Origin: JBBTDV01 sp038042605
GTDB taxonomy: Bacteria; Bdellovibrionota; UBA1018
Reading direction: 5' to 3'
DNA: 64,000 bases
Assembly (NCBI GenBank): GCA_964358645.1
Contig: CAYHPW010000008.1
Location: 9,425-73,424, forward strand
Part shown: in pieces, positions 53,401-62,534 of the stretch
Numbering within the stretch: position 1 is the first letter of the stretch
How the letters are laid out: each line of letters opens with the position of its first letter
Notes under the pieces: generated by a model
Told to the model about the DNA's origin: nothing
The model's database searches: none
Seen by the model: the letters and a program-made list of their open reading frames with translations, nothing else
Position numbers and translations under genes: made by a program

Positions 53401-54631
53401 TTTTCATGCCCTCCACCGTAAATTTAGTTTCCAATACTATGGCCATTGAATTTTCGTGTATTGTGTAGCTGCTGCCAGGATTAAACACAGGGCGGTTACA
53501 GCGCAGTTCCTTAACGGCTTTTAAATTTTCAACTAGCCGCCCAACATCTGGGGTTTTTTGAGCCTGCTTGAGAGCGAGCTCTTTTATGCTTTGCACACTG
53601 CCCGTGTTTTCAAGCACACCGACCACAATCGTATTTTGGTCGTTCTTTTCAAGCGCGGATTTTATATCCGCATAAGTCAAACCAACCAAGGCCTCCGGAA
53701 TTGCTTTTGTCGTGATACGCGTTGAGGTCTTAGGGTCAAGCAGGTCAAAAATAATGTTCGACACTCCTGTACCACCGGAAGCATTGCCAAGCATAAGCCT
53801 GCTGTACTCCCTGCTATAAATAATCTCACTGACTGAAGCGAGCTTAAGATACTGATCAAGTTTTGCATCCAGCAACTCTGCAGCAACGAGAGTTCCCCTA
53901 GCGATGTTAGAAAGAGCCATCGCTATCATAATCGTCCTGGCATCGACTTCAGTAACACTCGGGACATTACCACTTTGATTTGGCGTCCTATCGGCCAAGA
54001 TCAGTATTTTTCTTGCTCTCTTTGGTACAGCTCTTTCAAGCGTAACCGTCTCTGCGGGATTCCCGACTATGACATGTAAACCCTTCAGCCGCGGATGCGA
54101 CCTTAAAGCGTCCATCACTGTCTTATTGAGGTTTGCCACTATAACCAAGTCAGAGGCTGTGAGCCCAGGATTAAAATCAAGGATGTGCGTAAGAAGCTCA
54201 TGCATTTCTTCTTTCCATCCACAAACTATGAAATGACCCTTAAGTTTTTCAGTATCCACGACCCCTCTCCCTTCGCGCAGCACTTCTTCAAGAAAATATG
54301 TCGAAATCCTAGAAGTGATGACCGCTATGCCGAAAACACCGATGAACATGAGCAGACCGGCCCATATCCTGCCTGTGAGTGTTATTGGATAATGGTCACC
54401 GTACCCAACAGTCAGGAATGTCACGATGCCCCACCACAGGCTTTTCCCGAATGTAGTGATATTCGCACCTTGTGCGCTATATTCAGCTTGATAGACAAAC
54501 CAGGAAACCACTAGCCACGCACTAAGCAGAACCAAAATCACAGCCGTAATCATCCGGCGCCTTGCAATGCCAGTTACACGCTTGAGCCGCTTGAGCATTT
54601 TTGAAAAAAGACTCATAGGAGTTCCCATCAT
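53360..54631 (-). CDS. Two-transmembrane potassium channel with C-terminal RCK (TrkA-N) region
   Basis: 423 aa. TM1 about 26-46, pore loop with the K+ filter TVGYGD at 74-79, TM2 about 88-115, then RCK-like domain from about residue 131 (KGHFIVCGWKEEM), in which the usual GxGxxG is altered, and a second TrkA-C-like part to the C-terminus. Same plan as MthK/GsuK channels. The following gene encodes a CNBD protein overlapping by 41 nt; together they look like a ligand-gated channel split over two genes. ATG 54631 has TAGGAG upstream. Confidence 0.9.
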   Translation of the reverse strand: MMGTPMSLFSKMLKRLKRVTGIARRRMITAVILVLLSAWLVVSWFVYQAEYSAQGANITTFGKSLWWGIVTFLTVGYGDHYPITLTGRIWAGLLMFIGVFGIAVITSRISTYFLEEVLREGRGVVDTEKLKGHFIVCGWKEEMHELLTHILDFNPGLTASDLVIVANLNKTVMDALRSHPRLKGLHVIVGNPAETVTLERAVPKRARKILILADRTPNQSGNVPSVTEVDARTIMIAMALSNIARGTLVAAELLDAKLDQYLKLASVSEIIYSREYSRLMLGNASGGTGVSNIIFDLLDPKTSTRITTKAIPEALVGLTYADIKSALEKNDQNTIVVGVLENTGSVQSIKELALKQAQKTPDVGRLVENLKAVKELRCNRPVFNPGSSYTIHENSMAIVLETKFTVEGMKNVGKEKPSPIQAA

Positions 54632-54690
54632 CCCTCACTACTCCTATGAAATATCGGATAAAGTGGCTTGGTGTTTTAGTTTGGAATTGT

Positions 54691-54704
54691 GTCAATGAAT
54701 TGAC
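54691..54704. repeat. Short inverted repeat upstream of the K+ channel gene
   Basis: GTCAAT and ATTGAC separated by GA, in the 97-nt gap between the histidine kinase gene and the channel gene (both minus strand), 60 nt before the channel ATG. It includes a TTGACA on the minus strand but no -10 box at 16-18 nt. Candidate operator; evidence is modest. Confidence 0.35.
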
Positions 54705-54728
54705 TGCATTTATACTGCGCGCGTCCCT

Positions 54729-56078
54729 TCACGCCGCTTCTTGCGGGCGTGAAGCAACAGAACCAGGCACACGTCCCTCGCCAACTTTAGACACAGGCAA
54801 AGTAAAATAAAACGTGCTTCCTTCCCCGGGCTTGCTATTTACTCCGATCGCACCGCCATGTGCATCAACAATATTCTTGGCGATATAAAGGCCTAGCCCG
54901 GAACCAAGGTATTGTTTTTCATTCGCCTGCCAGAATCTTTCAAATACATGTGGAATCTGATCCTCCGTTATACCGGTGCCGGAGTCTTTAACATAAAAAC
55001 TTATTTTATCCTGAATGCGCTCGGCTTTCACCTGTATCGAGCCTTTTTCTCCGGTGAACTTAATAGCATTTGATACAAAATTAGAGAGAACCTGAATTAT
55101 ACGGTCACGATCGCAAATGATTAACCCGAGATCGGGAGACACTTTTTGTTCAAGATTAATCGACTTTTCAGTCGCTACCGGGCGGAAAATCTCCACCACT
55201 TCACCTATAATGCCAGCTATGGCAACCTCGCTTGGCTGCAAAGTCATATGACCCGCCTCGATCCTGGTGACATCAAGAAGCTCTGAAGTAATCTTGGTCA
55301 TCCGCTTTATAGCGCTTTGGAGTTGATGTATCAGAGTATCTACCTTCCCTCTGCCGTCATATGCCGGCAGTGTTTTTTGGATGACTTGTAGTCCAATTGA
55401 AATAGCAGATAGCGGATTTTTAATTTCATGAGATACAACCGCAACAAGCTCCTCCCTTGCCTTAAGCGCCTGATCGCGTTGTTGCTCCAAGTTTTTACGT
55501 TTGGTTATATCAGCAACTGACGCCAAAACCGCTGTTTTCTCCAATATTTTTATAGGAGTGAGCGCGATCTCCACATGCACTTCACTACCATCCTTGCGAC
55601 GGCCTATCAGATCACGGCCGACACCAAGAACTCTTGGTTCAGGAGCTTCCATATATTTTTTTCGTAGTTCAACATGTTTGTCGCGCAATTGTTCAGGGAG
55701 AAGTACTTCAACCTTCTTGCCAACTAATTCTTCATGGCTATAACCAAATATCTTTTCTGCTTGCGGGTTAACCATGATGATGATCCCGGTTTCATCAGCT
55801 ATCGTTAAAATAGCATAAGGGCTGTATTCAAAAACTTGTCTTAAATTTTCCTCAGCTTTTTTGCGGTTGGACATCTCAGCCATCATGTGATTGTAAACAG
55901 AGTACATCAATACCAGATAGAGCAGTAAAACCAATGCTGAGCTACCAAGCAGCGAAGCTATAAAACTTAATTTATGGCCCATCACGCTAACCAATGTGAC
56001 CGTAACTAAAAAATCAGCGGCAAATATAACAACGCCAAGTACAATTAGAATCCGGATCGGGTTATTGAATTTATTCAT
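54729..56078 (-). CDS. PAS-domain sensor histidine kinase
   Basis: 449 aa. Two N-terminal membrane segments (about 8-30 and 40-60) with almost no loop, then PAS (about 75-195), HisKA with phosphoacceptor H217 in VVSHEIKNPLSAI, and HATPase (N box NFVSNAIKFTG, G1 KDSGTGI, G2 GSGLGLYIAK). Likely senses a cytoplasmic cue through the PAS domain. No response regulator is adjacent; the orphan receiver at 48.3 kb is a possible partner. Divergent from the VIT1-like gene. Confidence 0.93.
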   Translation of the reverse strand: MNKFNNPIRILIVLGVVIFAADFLVTVTLVSVMGHKLSFIASLLGSSALVLLLYLVLMYSVYNHMMAEMSNRKKAEENLRQVFEYSPYAILTIADETGIIIMVNPQAEKIFGYSHEELVGKKVEVLLPEQLRDKHVELRKKYMEAPEPRVLGVGRDLIGRRKDGSEVHVEIALTPIKILEKTAVLASVADITKRKNLEQQRDQALKAREELVAVVSHEIKNPLSAISIGLQVIQKTLPAYDGRGKVDTLIHQLQSAIKRMTKITSELLDVTRIEAGHMTLQPSEVAIAGIIGEVVEIFRPVATEKSINLEQKVSPDLGLIICDRDRIIQVLSNFVSNAIKFTGEKGSIQVKAERIQDKISFYVKDSGTGITEDQIPHVFERFWQANEKQYLGSGLGLYIAKNIVDAHGGAIGVNSKPGEGSTFYFTLPVSKVGEGRVPGSVASRPQEAA

Positions 56079-56210
56079 ATCCTGCCCAACGCCAAAAACG
56101 AATTAACTGCAATACTTATACGAGAATCTCATCACTACACTCATACGGCACCGACCTTGCTGAGATCGCACTGGCGATTACAACAAGTTGCGGGTATACC
56201 GATTAAAAAC

Positions 56211-56948
56211 ATGCCAATGCAAAGCGATAAACTTGAGCACCATCACACTGCGGCTGATATTCAAAACCGGCTTGGTACTTTACATAGCCAGAGCTATGTA
56301 CGCGACTTGGTATACGGCGGTGTCGACGGAGCGGTGACAACATTTGCTGTGGTCTCAGGTGTCATAGGGGCAAACCTACCACCAAAGGTAATTATAATCC
56401 TTGGGATGGCAAATCTTATTGCAGATGGATTTTCCATGGCTGCAAGCAATTATCTAGGCACAACCACAGAAAGCGGATTGCGTAAATACTACGAGGCTAT
56501 TGAACAAAAACACATAAACATATTTCCTGATGGAGAAAGGGAGGAGATCAAGCAAATATTTTTAAACAAAGGGATACACGGCGAAACGCTTGATCAGGTA
56601 GTTAACGCTGTCACCTCGAATCGTGAAACATGGATCAACACGATGTTAACTGACGAATACGGGCTTCCTGCCGAACCAAAGAAACCTTGGTTGGCCGCGC
56701 TCAGTACATACGCATCGTTCATAATATGCGGCTTTATCCCGATTTTCCCCTTTCTAATTGAACCAAACAAGGCATTCATCCCGGCAGCGATACTTACAGG
56801 TGGCGTTTTTTTCGCGATAGGATCCCTTAAGGCAAGATGGTCCGTGCATACCTGGTGGTTATCCGGCCTTAATACACTCCTCATCGGAGGAATGGCTGCA
56901 ACGATCGCATTCGTGATCGGCTTACTCTTTAAAAGCGATTACTTTTGA
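56211..56948 (+). CDS. VIT1/CCC1-family iron/manganese transporter
   Basis: 245 aa from ATG 56211 (56217 also possible; the frame extends to 56157). VRDLVYGGVDGAVTTFAVVSGVIGA and LIADGFSMAASNYLGT are the family signatures (TM1-TM2), then a helical cytosolic metal-binding segment with Glu residues (EAIEQKH...EREEIKQIF) and three C-terminal membrane segments. Exports Fe2+ or Mn2+ from the cytosol. Its neighbours do not include a metal regulator; sodB (iron type) lies 2.5 kb downstream. Confidence 0.9.
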   Translation: MPMQSDKLEHHHTAADIQNRLGTLHSQSYVRDLVYGGVDGAVTTFAVVSGVIGANLPPKVIIILGMANLIADGFSMAASNYLGTTTESGLRKYYEAIEQKHINIFPDGEREEIKQIFLNKGIHGETLDQVVNAVTSNRETWINTMLTDEYGLPAEPKKPWLAALSTYASFIICGFIPIFPFLIEPNKAFIPAAILTGGVFFAIGSLKARWSVHTWWLSGLNTLLIGGMAATIAFVIGLLFKSDYF

Positions 56949-57000
56949 AACGGCCGGCAACACCTGCTAGGTTAAGTAAATAACACGGAGGTCTATATTC

Positions 57001-59424
57001 ATGCATTATCGCACCACATGGTTTGTTGTGCTCTTATCATTTCTTATTGCCATACACCAAACGGCCTATATCTTCGCAAGCGAAGATGATGACACGACAG
57101 GAGTCATCTCAGAAATTATCCCCATCCAAGAACTGAAAAAAGCACAAGCTATCGGAAGCAGCATATCCGAAACTTTGTTCAGCTCCATGGGATCAATAAA
57201 ACTTCTTCGCTTAGGAGATGACAATTTTTCAGTCGCACTCTACGTACAACGAAAGATCTACGACAACGAGAACATTCCTCTCACATACTCGATTGTAGAT
57301 AAGATCAGAGTAAGATTGGATGAAGTTTTCCCGCTAAGCGATCCCGACCCTTCATATGGTTTCTTTTTTGGTTTCAACCAGGGGCTAGAATTAATAAGAA
57401 TCCGTCAGAAAACACGCCAGGAATTAACCACCATCCCATCCCTGCATGAAACTCAAACACAAATAGAACAAAGTGACTGGTACCGTGGAATAAAATCAGG
57501 ATTACCGATCAATACGCCTCCGCTGATTCCACTAAAAGCCTCGGACATGTCCAAGTTTGACAACCAGGAAACACTCAGCTTCATAGCCAGCGGCGGAGTG
57601 TATCTAGGCGCGGCGGCAGTTTTCAGTCTTGATCCAACATTGTTGCTGGGCCTTGTCAGAGCGGGCATAAGCGTTTCGGCATTCATACGCGGTGAATTCC
57701 AAGTCAGCGTGATTAAGGAATCAAACAACATCAGCAAGATCAAGGTAAGTCGACTACGAGCCGCAGGCATCGAGGCAGGGGCGGGGGTCGGCAATAGATT
57801 AAATTTCATGTCCGGTGCTTTTTACCTTCGTAAAATTTCCGGTGCCCTCAAGATCATCCCCTTCCAAATGAATATGGGTTTTAGTGACTATGGCAGGATC
57901 GAAACCACCTACCGCTACGACCTCAGTAACCCGCATGGACGAGAGGCATTCGAACAAGCCATGCTTGGGCAACTGGCTATTTCAGAACAATACGCCGTTG
58001 ACTCTGAGCTTCGCCCGCGTAACTTCGCGCTCACCGGCGTTGAGAAGATTTCTTTAGCAGAATCGGATGGGCAATTAAAATATGACAGGAGAATGATGAA
58101 GCTTAGCTTCATTTTTAAAACCGAGGATAAACACTCCCTTGGCCATGTTGAAACAACCATTACAACCGCGGACGGCATAAGACGGACATTCGAAGCCGCT
58201 GCGGAAAACTCGACATCATGGCGCCTGTTGTTTAACTATGAGAAATTTTATCAAAACTTCGCCGTTAAAGTAGATTTAAACCAATACGAGAAAAACCCTG
58301 ATGATGAATCCGCAGTCACGCTAAGGGTGTCGGGCTCCATCAAGGACTCCAACACAACGACTTCGGAGCTCATGCGCTACATACTTGATATCGAGGACAC
58401 AATTAACAGCTTTGCGATTTTCCCGCGCCCGCCGGATAACGAACTACTGATGGCGTCTTCTGCCACCGCCCCAAGTGTTGTGATTCCGCTTCCAGTGGGA
58501 AGCGTGGGGACTGCGCGCCTGCATTACACATTCGAACTTAGCCAGTCGCAGTTAAAGAAGCTGATCAGTGCGGATGGACATGAACGCTGGATGATTCTTG
58601 AACGCGTGTTTGGAGTCGCCCCAGGCGAATGGCAAACCGCCTCGTCCAGGCACTGGTTTCACTTCACCAAAGCACCATTCATATTACTCAACGTGCCGCT
58701 TTACATGTTGGGAACAAATATGCGGCAAGGCTCCATACTGATTCACGCGCAAAACATAGAGTCCGAATGGCAACAGGCCGGGACCAAATCAGAAACAAGA
58801 CCGGGGGCTAAACAAGACGTACGTTCTTTCGCCAAAGCCACCGCTAAAATATTTTCAAAATCACTTTATAATATGGAGCTCATACGACTCATACGACACC
58901 GTCTTGACGGCGAACACGTGCAAGCTTACGTTGATGGTTATGGCACCGCATACGCACCCCTTAGTGTAGGCAGAACCGCTGTCATTTCATCAGTGGACCA
59001 GGCTACTGAAATGCAGCGGCAACTTGACCTGTCACGCAAGGGATCCGACACCGAGCCACCGAAAGACGCTTACCAACCAGGGAATCCACATGTAAGAATC
59101 ATCGATGGTGGCAAAATCGCCATAGGCTTCACGATGCCAAGCTCACCTTCAGCCATGTTTTTCAGGGTGACTTTAGATAAAAGAAATTGGTGGTGGCCAT
59201 TCGGGAGCAGGCACAAATCAGACGTGCTTCTTTACAACACCACAGAAGGACCGATAAATGCAGGAGACAACACTCTGATCATTGACACAAAGAATATGGA
59301 TGATCCGCTGTATCCATTAGTAGAACCTTTAAAGAAAGGGAAAACATATATTTTACAACTATCAGCGAACCCTGATGGGGCGGGCTGGGGTAAATCATCG
59401 CAGGTACAATTCATTTATCCATAG
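57001..59424 (+). CDS. Large exported protein, function unknown
   Basis: 807 aa with signal peptide (TWFVVLLSFLIAIHQTAYIFAS) and GGAGG at 56987-56991, 9 nt before ATG. No recognised domain. Mature protein is mixed, with many basic residues and alternating strands; residues about 190-300 contain repeated Gly/Ala/aromatic turns (LSFIASGGVYLGAAAVFS, AGAGVGNRLNF, IPFQMNMGFSDYG) that could be outer-membrane beta strands. No lipobox Cys. Alone in its orientation block, between the VIT1-like gene and sodB. Confidence 0.7.
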   Translation: MHYRTTWFVVLLSFLIAIHQTAYIFASEDDDTTGVISEIIPIQELKKAQAIGSSISETLFSSMGSIKLLRLGDDNFSVALYVQRKIYDNENIPLTYSIVDKIRVRLDEVFPLSDPDPSYGFFFGFNQGLELIRIRQKTRQELTTIPSLHETQTQIEQSDWYRGIKSGLPINTPPLIPLKASDMSKFDNQETLSFIASGGVYLGAAAVFSLDPTLLLGLVRAGISVSAFIRGEFQVSVIKESNNISKIKVSRLRAAGIEAGAGVGNRLNFMSGAFYLRKISGALKIIPFQMNMGFSDYGRIETTYRYDLSNPHGREAFEQAMLGQLAISEQYAVDSELRPRNFALTGVEKISLAESDGQLKYDRRMMKLSFIFKTEDKHSLGHVETTITTADGIRRTFEAAAENSTSWRLLFNYEKFYQNFAVKVDLNQYEKNPDDESAVTLRVSGSIKDSNTTTSELMRYILDIEDTINSFAIFPRPPDNELLMASSATAPSVVIPLPVGSVGTARLHYTFELSQSQLKKLISADGHERWMILERVFGVAPGEWQTASSRHWFHFTKAPFILLNVPLYMLGTNMRQGSILIHAQNIESEWQQAGTKSETRPGAKQDVRSFAKATAKIFSKSLYNMELIRLIRHRLDGEHVQAYVDGYGTAYAPLSVGRTAVISSVDQATEMQRQLDLSRKGSDTEPPKDAYQPGNPHVRIIDGGKIAIGFTMPSSPSAMFFRVTLDKRNWWWPFGSRHKSDVLLYNTTEGPINAGDNTLIIDTKNMDDPLYPLVEPLKKGKTYILQLSANPDGAGWGKSSQVQFIYP

Positions 59425-59507
59425 CCAAATCCTATCATTCGGATAGCTAATATATATTTTATGAAATAATCCACTTGAGGCATCCTGAACTAAGGAGACA
59501 ATCGATT

Positions 59508-60113
59508 ATGACATTCCAACTTCCAAAGCTTCCATATGAAATAGACGCATTGGCGCCGACACTATCTAAAGAAACACTTGAATACCACTACGGCAAGCAC
59601 CACAAGACTTACATCGACAAACTTAATGACCTGACCAAGGGGACAAAGTTTGCCGATATGTCGCTCGAGCAGATCATCTTAAGCGCGCAGGGAGCGGTTT
59701 TTAACAACGCCGCACAAGCGTGGAACCATACGTTTTACTGGTATAGCCTGTCGCCAAAACAGGGCGCTGGTCCTGCGTCAGGCTCTGGATTACTTAAGGC
59801 CATAGAACGTGACTTTGGTTCGCTTGATGGTTTTAAAAAAACGTTCTCCGATGCAGCCCTTAATCTTTTTGGATCTGGGTGGGCTTGGCTTGTGCGTGAT
59901 AAAAGCGGTAAACTTTCTGTTTTAGCCACCCCGAATGCTGAAAATCCGCTGACAAAGGGATCAACGCCACTTTTGGTCTGCGACGTCTGGGAACATGCTT
60001 ATTATATCGATTACCGCAACGCTCGCGCAAAATACATTGAAGCATTCTGGAACATTATAAACTGGGACAGTGTACAAGAACGCTATGCAATGGGCGCTAC
60101 ATTACCCAGGTAA
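59508..60113 (+). CDS. sodB: Superoxide dismutase, iron type
   Basis: 201 aa from ATG 59508 (AAGGAG at 59492-59497). Metal ligands H27, H74, D159 and H163 are present; Q70 and the TFYWYSLSP segment favour iron over manganese, by family experience. No signal peptide, so cytosolic. 3' end overlaps the convergent radical SAM gene by 31 nt. The small stem CTATC/GATAG at 59431-59447 upstream is weak and not called. Confidence 0.95.
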   Translation: MTFQLPKLPYEIDALAPTLSKETLEYHYGKHHKTYIDKLNDLTKGTKFADMSLEQIILSAQGAVFNNAAQAWNHTFYWYSLSPKQGAGPASGSGLLKAIERDFGSLDGFKKTFSDAALNLFGSGWAWLVRDKSGKLSVLATPNAENPLTKGSTPLLVCDVWEHAYYIDYRNARAKYIEAFWNIINWDSVQERYAMGATLPR

Positions 60114-60961
60114 ACATGACGTAGCCCATTTTTGATCGCAATCCCCCGCGCCTTGATCAGCGTGGTGACTGGGGTACGTGGGCGATCAGTAAGTTTGTGA
60201 TCAGGATGGAACGCGCTGAAGTGAAGCGGCACTTCAGGCCCTAAATGGCTGGCAAGCCACTTTGTCATACTATCTATTTCCGCCTCGCTGTCATTCGCCT
60301 CTGGTATCACTAGATTTGTAACTTCAAGCCAGGTGTCCGTCTTGTTTGCTACGTACTCAAGCGTATCCAGTACCGGCTTTAAGTGGCCTAAAGAATACTT
60401 TTTATAAAATGAATCGGAAAATCCTTTGAGATCAATATTGACTGCATCCAGTACTTCAAAAAATTCCTTACGCGCGCAATCAGAAATATAGCCAGCACTT
60501 ACGGCAACTGTACGTACGCCTTGCCTTCTGCATTCTATGGCGGCATCAATCACATATTCAGCGGAGATCACAGGCTCATTGTACGTAAAAGCCACGCTGG
60601 CGCAGCCAGCCTCCTTGGCCGCCTTTGCAACTTGGGCGGGGCTGATAAAATCACCAAGCAGGGCTTCTGATTTGCTTTTACTGATCCTCCAGTTCTGGCA
60701 GAACTTGCAGCCAAGATTGCAGCCTATCGTGCCGAAAGAGAGGATCTTGCTTCCAGGTAGAAAATGATAGAGTGGTTTCTTTTCTATCGGGTCAATGCAA
60801 AACCCGCTTGAGCGGCCATAGGCGCTAAGGCATATGCCGTCTTCTTTTGCTTCACGTACATAGCAAAATCCCTTTTGCCCGGGCTTAAGCAGGCAAGTCC
60901 TGGGACATAGCTCGCAGCGGAATCTCCCCCCTTGTGTTTTACTCCACCATTTAGCGATCAT
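60083..60961 (-). CDS. AmmeMemoRadiSam radical SAM enzyme
   Basis: 292 aa. Radical SAM motif C81-NLG-C85-KF-C88, preceded by an N-terminal Cys cluster (C16, C19, C23, C33) that may bind zinc or a second cluster. GTIGCNLGCKFCQNW, YNEPVISAEYVIDAA and VNIDLKGFSDSFYKKY match AmmeMemoRadiSam-type enzymes and are related to pyruvate-formate-lyase-activating enzymes. Start overlaps the AMMECR1 stop by 4 nt (ATGA). Third gene of a coupled three-gene operon; substrate not established from sequence. Confidence 0.9.
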   Translation of the reverse strand: MIAKWWSKTQGGRFRCELCPRTCLLKPGQKGFCYVREAKEDGICLSAYGRSSGFCIDPIEKKPLYHFLPGSKILSFGTIGCNLGCKFCQNWRISKSKSEALLGDFISPAQVAKAAKEAGCASVAFTYNEPVISAEYVIDAAIECRRQGVRTVAVSAGYISDCARKEFFEVLDAVNIDLKGFSDSFYKKYSLGHLKPVLDTLEYVANKTDTWLEVTNLVIPEANDSEAEIDSMTKWLASHLGPEVPLHFSAFHPDHKLTDRPRTPVTTLIKARGIAIKNGLRHVYLGNVAPIA

Positions 60962-61515
60962 TCTGATATCTTTTTTACACTAAACTTAAAAATCATCACT
61001 TGTTCATCGGCTCTGATGCCTGCTTTTTGCCTCACCGCTGAAAGCTGTTTCTCAACGGTGTCTATCCCGTCTATTTCTGGCAAAAGTGTGGCCTGCCGCC
61101 TTCCGTTTTTGACTATCACTCCGTAGATGGCGGGATCAAGTTCTGATGTGTCACTAACGGTCTCTGGTTTACCGAGCAAGCTTATCTCTATTTTTATGTG
61201 GTTAAGTTCACCAATAGTGACAGGCTGAAACCTGGGATCCTCAGTCGCCGAGTAGCACACACAATCGGCGACTTCTTCAGCTATGGTCTTAAATAAACGG
61301 CAATGCCTGCCTATGCATCCCCTGAGGCGAAGTTCTCCGCGCAGATCCTCCGCCCAAAGCGTGACAAAAACACCATGCACGTCATCATATGTGTTTGAGA
61401 TTTCAGGTGCCAGCTCTGGCGATCGGCTGGTCTGCTCTTGAGACATCTGCGCACTTTTGGACAAGTGCGCCTCTATTGATCTCCGCGCCACATCAAGAAG
61501 ATTTAGTTCGTTCAT
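60958..61515 (-). CDS. AMMECR1-domain protein (AmmeMemoRadiSam protein A)
   Basis: 185 aa from ATG 61515 (frame extends to 61527). LRGCIGRH is the invariant AMMECR1 motif, followed by CYSATEDPRFQPVTIGELNHIKIEISLL and DGIDTVEKQLSAVRQKAGI. The domain is conserved from bacteria to human and only partly characterised. Overlaps the LigB-type gene by 23 nt and the radical SAM gene by 4 nt. Confidence 0.9.
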   Translation of the reverse strand: MNELNLLDVARRSIEAHLSKSAQMSQEQTSRSPELAPEISNTYDDVHGVFVTLWAEDLRGELRLRGCIGRHCRLFKTIAEEVADCVCYSATEDPRFQPVTIGELNHIKIEISLLGKPETVSDTSELDPAIYGVIVKNGRRQATLLPEIDGIDTVEKQLSAVRQKAGIRADEQVMIFKFSVKKISE

Positions 61516-62329
61516 GCATCCTCTCATCAGTATTCAAAACAGCCACAAGATAACCGACACCAAACGGGCCTTCATATGACAAAACTTTGTTGCCTACCGC
61601 CTCAAATCCAACGCTAGCTGCAGCTACCGCAACCGAATCTACAACATCTTCACCAGCAAGCTCGCGAAGTTCAGGATCAACATTGATCGCCTCATGAAAT
61701 TTTCCCGCTCTTATCCTGTCCCTGAAAAACTCGTCAAACTCATGCGCTCTCTTGTGATAACCCGCTGGGGACGACTGAGTAAGCCTATGGCTCATATCCC
61801 CGGACGCTATCACAGCCCAGCGTCGTTGGCGCTCACTGGCACGCTCACTTGCCGCGGTAATGACTTCGCCCATAGCCAGGCATTCTTCCGCTGTTGGTGA
61901 AAATGGGAGTGAAACCACGGCCGTCTGCCCGCGCCACCCAGCCATATGCATGAAAAAAAGCGGAACCAAGGCTCCATGATCAAGAGGCATGCGCGGAAGT
62001 GACAACAGCTTAGCGCCAGCAGACTTGCTGACACAATCAAGCAAATGGCCGCGGATATTGTCGCTAGGAAGCTCCACCTTAAGTTCTGGGAAACCAAACC
62101 CGCTGAGATCACCTTCAAGCTTAGGCCCTGAGAGAAGACCAAAAAAATTCTCTATCCTCGGTGTATGCGGAGAAACAACCACAAGAAAATCAGGCTTCAC
62201 TGACACAATATGGTTGGCGACTTCCTGCATTGCCATCGTAGATTTTTGCACAAGCGCTGCCCGTCTACCCGCCACGACTGGGATCACAATAGGTGCATGA
62301 CACATTAAAACAGTACTTGCTATAGACAT
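61493..62329 (-). CDS. LigB/MEMO-type class III dioxygenase-fold protein (AmmeMemoRadiSam protein B)
   Basis: 278 aa. Starts with STVLMCHAPIVIPVVAG rather than the RxPAVAGxFYP of classical MEMO-type members, so it is nearer the LigB extradiol dioxygenase subfamily. Potential iron ligands: H in MCHAPIV, VVSPHTPR, the Asp/His of PLDHGALVPLFF and the SGDMSHRL motif. Retention of these His residues suggests a metal-binding site. Preceded by AGGTGGGG near the ATG. First gene of the trio. Confidence 0.85.
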   Translation of the reverse strand: MSIASTVLMCHAPIVIPVVAGRRAALVQKSTMAMQEVANHIVSVKPDFLVVVSPHTPRIENFFGLLSGPKLEGDLSGFGFPELKVELPSDNIRGHLLDCVSKSAGAKLLSLPRMPLDHGALVPLFFMHMAGWRGQTAVVSLPFSPTAEECLAMGEVITAASERASERQRRWAVIASGDMSHRLTQSSPAGYHKRAHEFDEFFRDRIRAGKFHEAINVDPELRELAGEDVVDSVAVAAASVGFEAVGNKVLSYEGPFGVGYLVAVLNTDERMHERTKSS

Positions 62330-62534
62330 ATTACCCCACCTGGAGAAAGCATCTTAGATTTAGCAACCAAGAAATTAGTCATATTAATATCATCAATGCA
62401 AAGGCTATCAAAGAAGCCTTTAAACCAAACTATCCGCCGCATATCGTGTATTTTGGTTCTATGGTCCAAACAAAAATACCATCACCATTATCGCAATCAC
62501 CGCGCATCCATAACCGCCTCAATGAGAACAGCGG

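Noticed and set aside
54669..54704. TTGACA on the minus strand upstream of the K+ channel gene as a promoter
   Set aside because: No -10-like hexamer occurs 16-18 nt downstream; kept only as part of an inverted repeat.
59431..59447. CTATC/GATAG stem-loop after the 807-residue gene
   Set aside because: Five pairs and no T-tract; expected by chance in AT-rich gaps.
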